5,547 nt of DNA from Sulfurovum sp. (GTDB taxonomy: Bacteria; Campylobacterota; Campylobacteria; Campylobacterales; Sulfurovaceae), in NCBI GenBank assembly GCA_015661535.1, contig DQVY01000191.1, positions 1 to 5,547 on the forward strand, given 5' to 3'. Numbering within the stretch: position 1 is the stretch's first letter; each line of letters opens with the position of its first letter. Shown here piece by piece: positions 4,670 through 5,547 of the stretch. Both the position numbers and the translations under genes were made by a program. The notes beneath the pieces were generated by a model. The model ran no database searches, was not told the DNA's origin, and was given only the letters and a program-made list of their open reading frames with translations.

Positions 4670-5547
4670 TTGCAATTTAACGAATACTTACGAAAGTGCC
4701 GAGAGGATACACATCTCACACAAGATGAATTGGTGAGTGAATTGTACTATTATGATGACAGTTTTGTCGGCTTGAACGGAAGTACGCTTAGTAAGTGGGA
4801 GAGAGGTGTCGTAAAACCCATCGCTTCCAAACAAGTCAATATTTTAAAATACTTTCAAAACAAAACAAAACTTGCCCTTCCCTGCTGGAGTGACTACTCC
4901 GTTGAAGAGTCAGAAGAGATGATCTGTAAAGTGGGAATGAAAAACCTTTTAGGTAAAAGTAAAGAGCTGGTCCTCAATTTTCCTGAAAAAATGATAGGTA
5001 CAGATGATCTTCGGGTACTTCAATTACGAAATTCTGAAATGATCGACAAGATCATTGATATCAACATTGACTTAGACAAAGGTTTTAACCATAAATTCAC
5101 AGACTTGCTGCCTGAACAATTTAAAGAATGGGCACAGCACCCTTCTAACTCTTTTTTCTTTTGTGAGTATAAAACACAATTTTTTGGTCTTCTTTTTACA
5201 CTAAGACTGAAACCAGATACCTTTGAGAAGATCATGGATCTGGAGATCAAAGAAAAAGACCTTACAATAAATGATCTGGCCTCTTTTGATGAAATGGGTT
5301 CAAACTACATCATCTCCTTTTTTGCCATGAATGAAAAAGTAGCCTCCATGCTTTTTATACGTTATTATGCACATCTCATTGCCAATCAGAAAAATATTGC
5401 AGAAGTAGGTTTTGCCACCATGATGGATGATGCAAAAAAGCTCTCTTCAAAAATGAATTTTAAAAAACATGTTACAAAAAAACTTGAAAATGGATTGACA
5501 CTTGAAACCTACAGAAATGCTCTCCCACATTTTTTTGCTACCGAAGA
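4670..5547 (+). CDS. XRE-type HTH regulator with GNAT-like C-terminal region (3' end outside window)
   Basis: The first 62 residues form an XRE/Cro-type helix-turn-helix: FNEYLRKCRE, then LTQDELV (16-22), then the recognition region STLSKWERGVVKP (38-50), so it should bind DNA. The linker (about 65-110) is followed by a region of about 180 residues with GNAT-acetyltransferase-like features: FFGLLFTLRLKP (171-182), ISFFAMNEKVASMLFIRYYAHLI (215-237) and GFATMMDDAKKLSSKMNF (247-264), resembling the last strand-helix of that fold. No clear Q/RxxGxG/A acetyl-CoA loop is seen, so it may sense a ligand rather than catalyse. I chose the TTG at 4670 because AAGGA sits seven bases upstream and because it starts the HTH domain at the usual distance. 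An in-frame ATG at 4631 lies right after the -10 box and has no Shine-Dalgarno. There are 292 residues in view and the end is beyond the window. It is probably autoregulatory and may control the divergent coiled-coil operon. Confidence 0.8.
   Translation, partial: MQFNEYLRKCREDTHLTQDELVSELYYYDDSFVGLNGSTLSKWERGVVKPIASKQVNILKYFQNKTKLALPCWSDYSVEESEEMICKVGMKNLLGKSKELVLNFPEKMIGTDDLRVLQLRNSEMIDKIIDINIDLDKGFNHKFTDLLPEQFKEWAQHPSNSFFFCEYKTQFFGLLFTLRLKPDTFEKIMDLEIKEKDLTINDLASFDEMGSNYIISFFAMNEKVASMLFIRYYAHLIANQKNIAEVGFATMMDDAKKLSSKMNFKKHVTKKLENGLTLETYRNALPHFFATE

Noticed and set aside
5020..5250. Minus-strand frame of 76 codons
   Set aside because: It is a shadow of the HTH regulator gene, which has the recognisable domain.

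Overview
The window is AT-rich bacterial DNA. It looks like a Campylobacterota (epsilonproteobacterial) chromosome, perhaps Sulfurovum/Sulfurimonas-like. The reasons are the protein style, tight gene packing, and promoters with a clear TATAAT box but no convincing -35 (for example T-rich then GC-TATAAT before the gene starting at 4544). The taxon is an inference, not a proof.

Left part, 1-2930, all on the minus strand: a cardiolipin synthase (1530-2930) overlaps by one base (TGATG) the start of an endonuclease/exonuclease/phosphatase-family protein (787-1530). Next comes the N-terminal part of an AI-2E-family membrane transporter (1-710, running off the window), which has its own -10 box. The synthase/EEP pairing resembles the E. 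coli clsB-ybhP neighbourhood and suggests a membrane-lipid function for the uncharacterised EEP protein.

Middle part, 2931-3555: 625 bases with no convincing protein gene, but with the most interesting signal in the window. Two related structured elements face away from each other, one read leftwards (about 3237-3121) and one rightwards (about 3332-3487). They share a 15-base identical block, a long-range stem, a small stem presenting a GGACAA loop, and a 3' GAAAGA/TCTTTC hairpin. Two stem pairs differ between the copies in a compensatory way (C-G for U-A). The motif AACAAGGAAGT recurs in unpaired positions and is very close to the known CsrA-binding consensus. I infer a divergent pair of small RNAs, possibly CsrA-sequestering. 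This is a hypothesis, not an identification.

Right part: two minus-strand genes of unknown function (3556-4194, a cytoplasmic coiled-coil protein, and 4206-4544, a small membrane-anchored coiled-coil protein) form an operon. A plus-strand XRE-type HTH regulator with a GNAT-like C-terminal region (4670 to the window end, incomplete) diverges from them, with both promoters in the 125 bases between.
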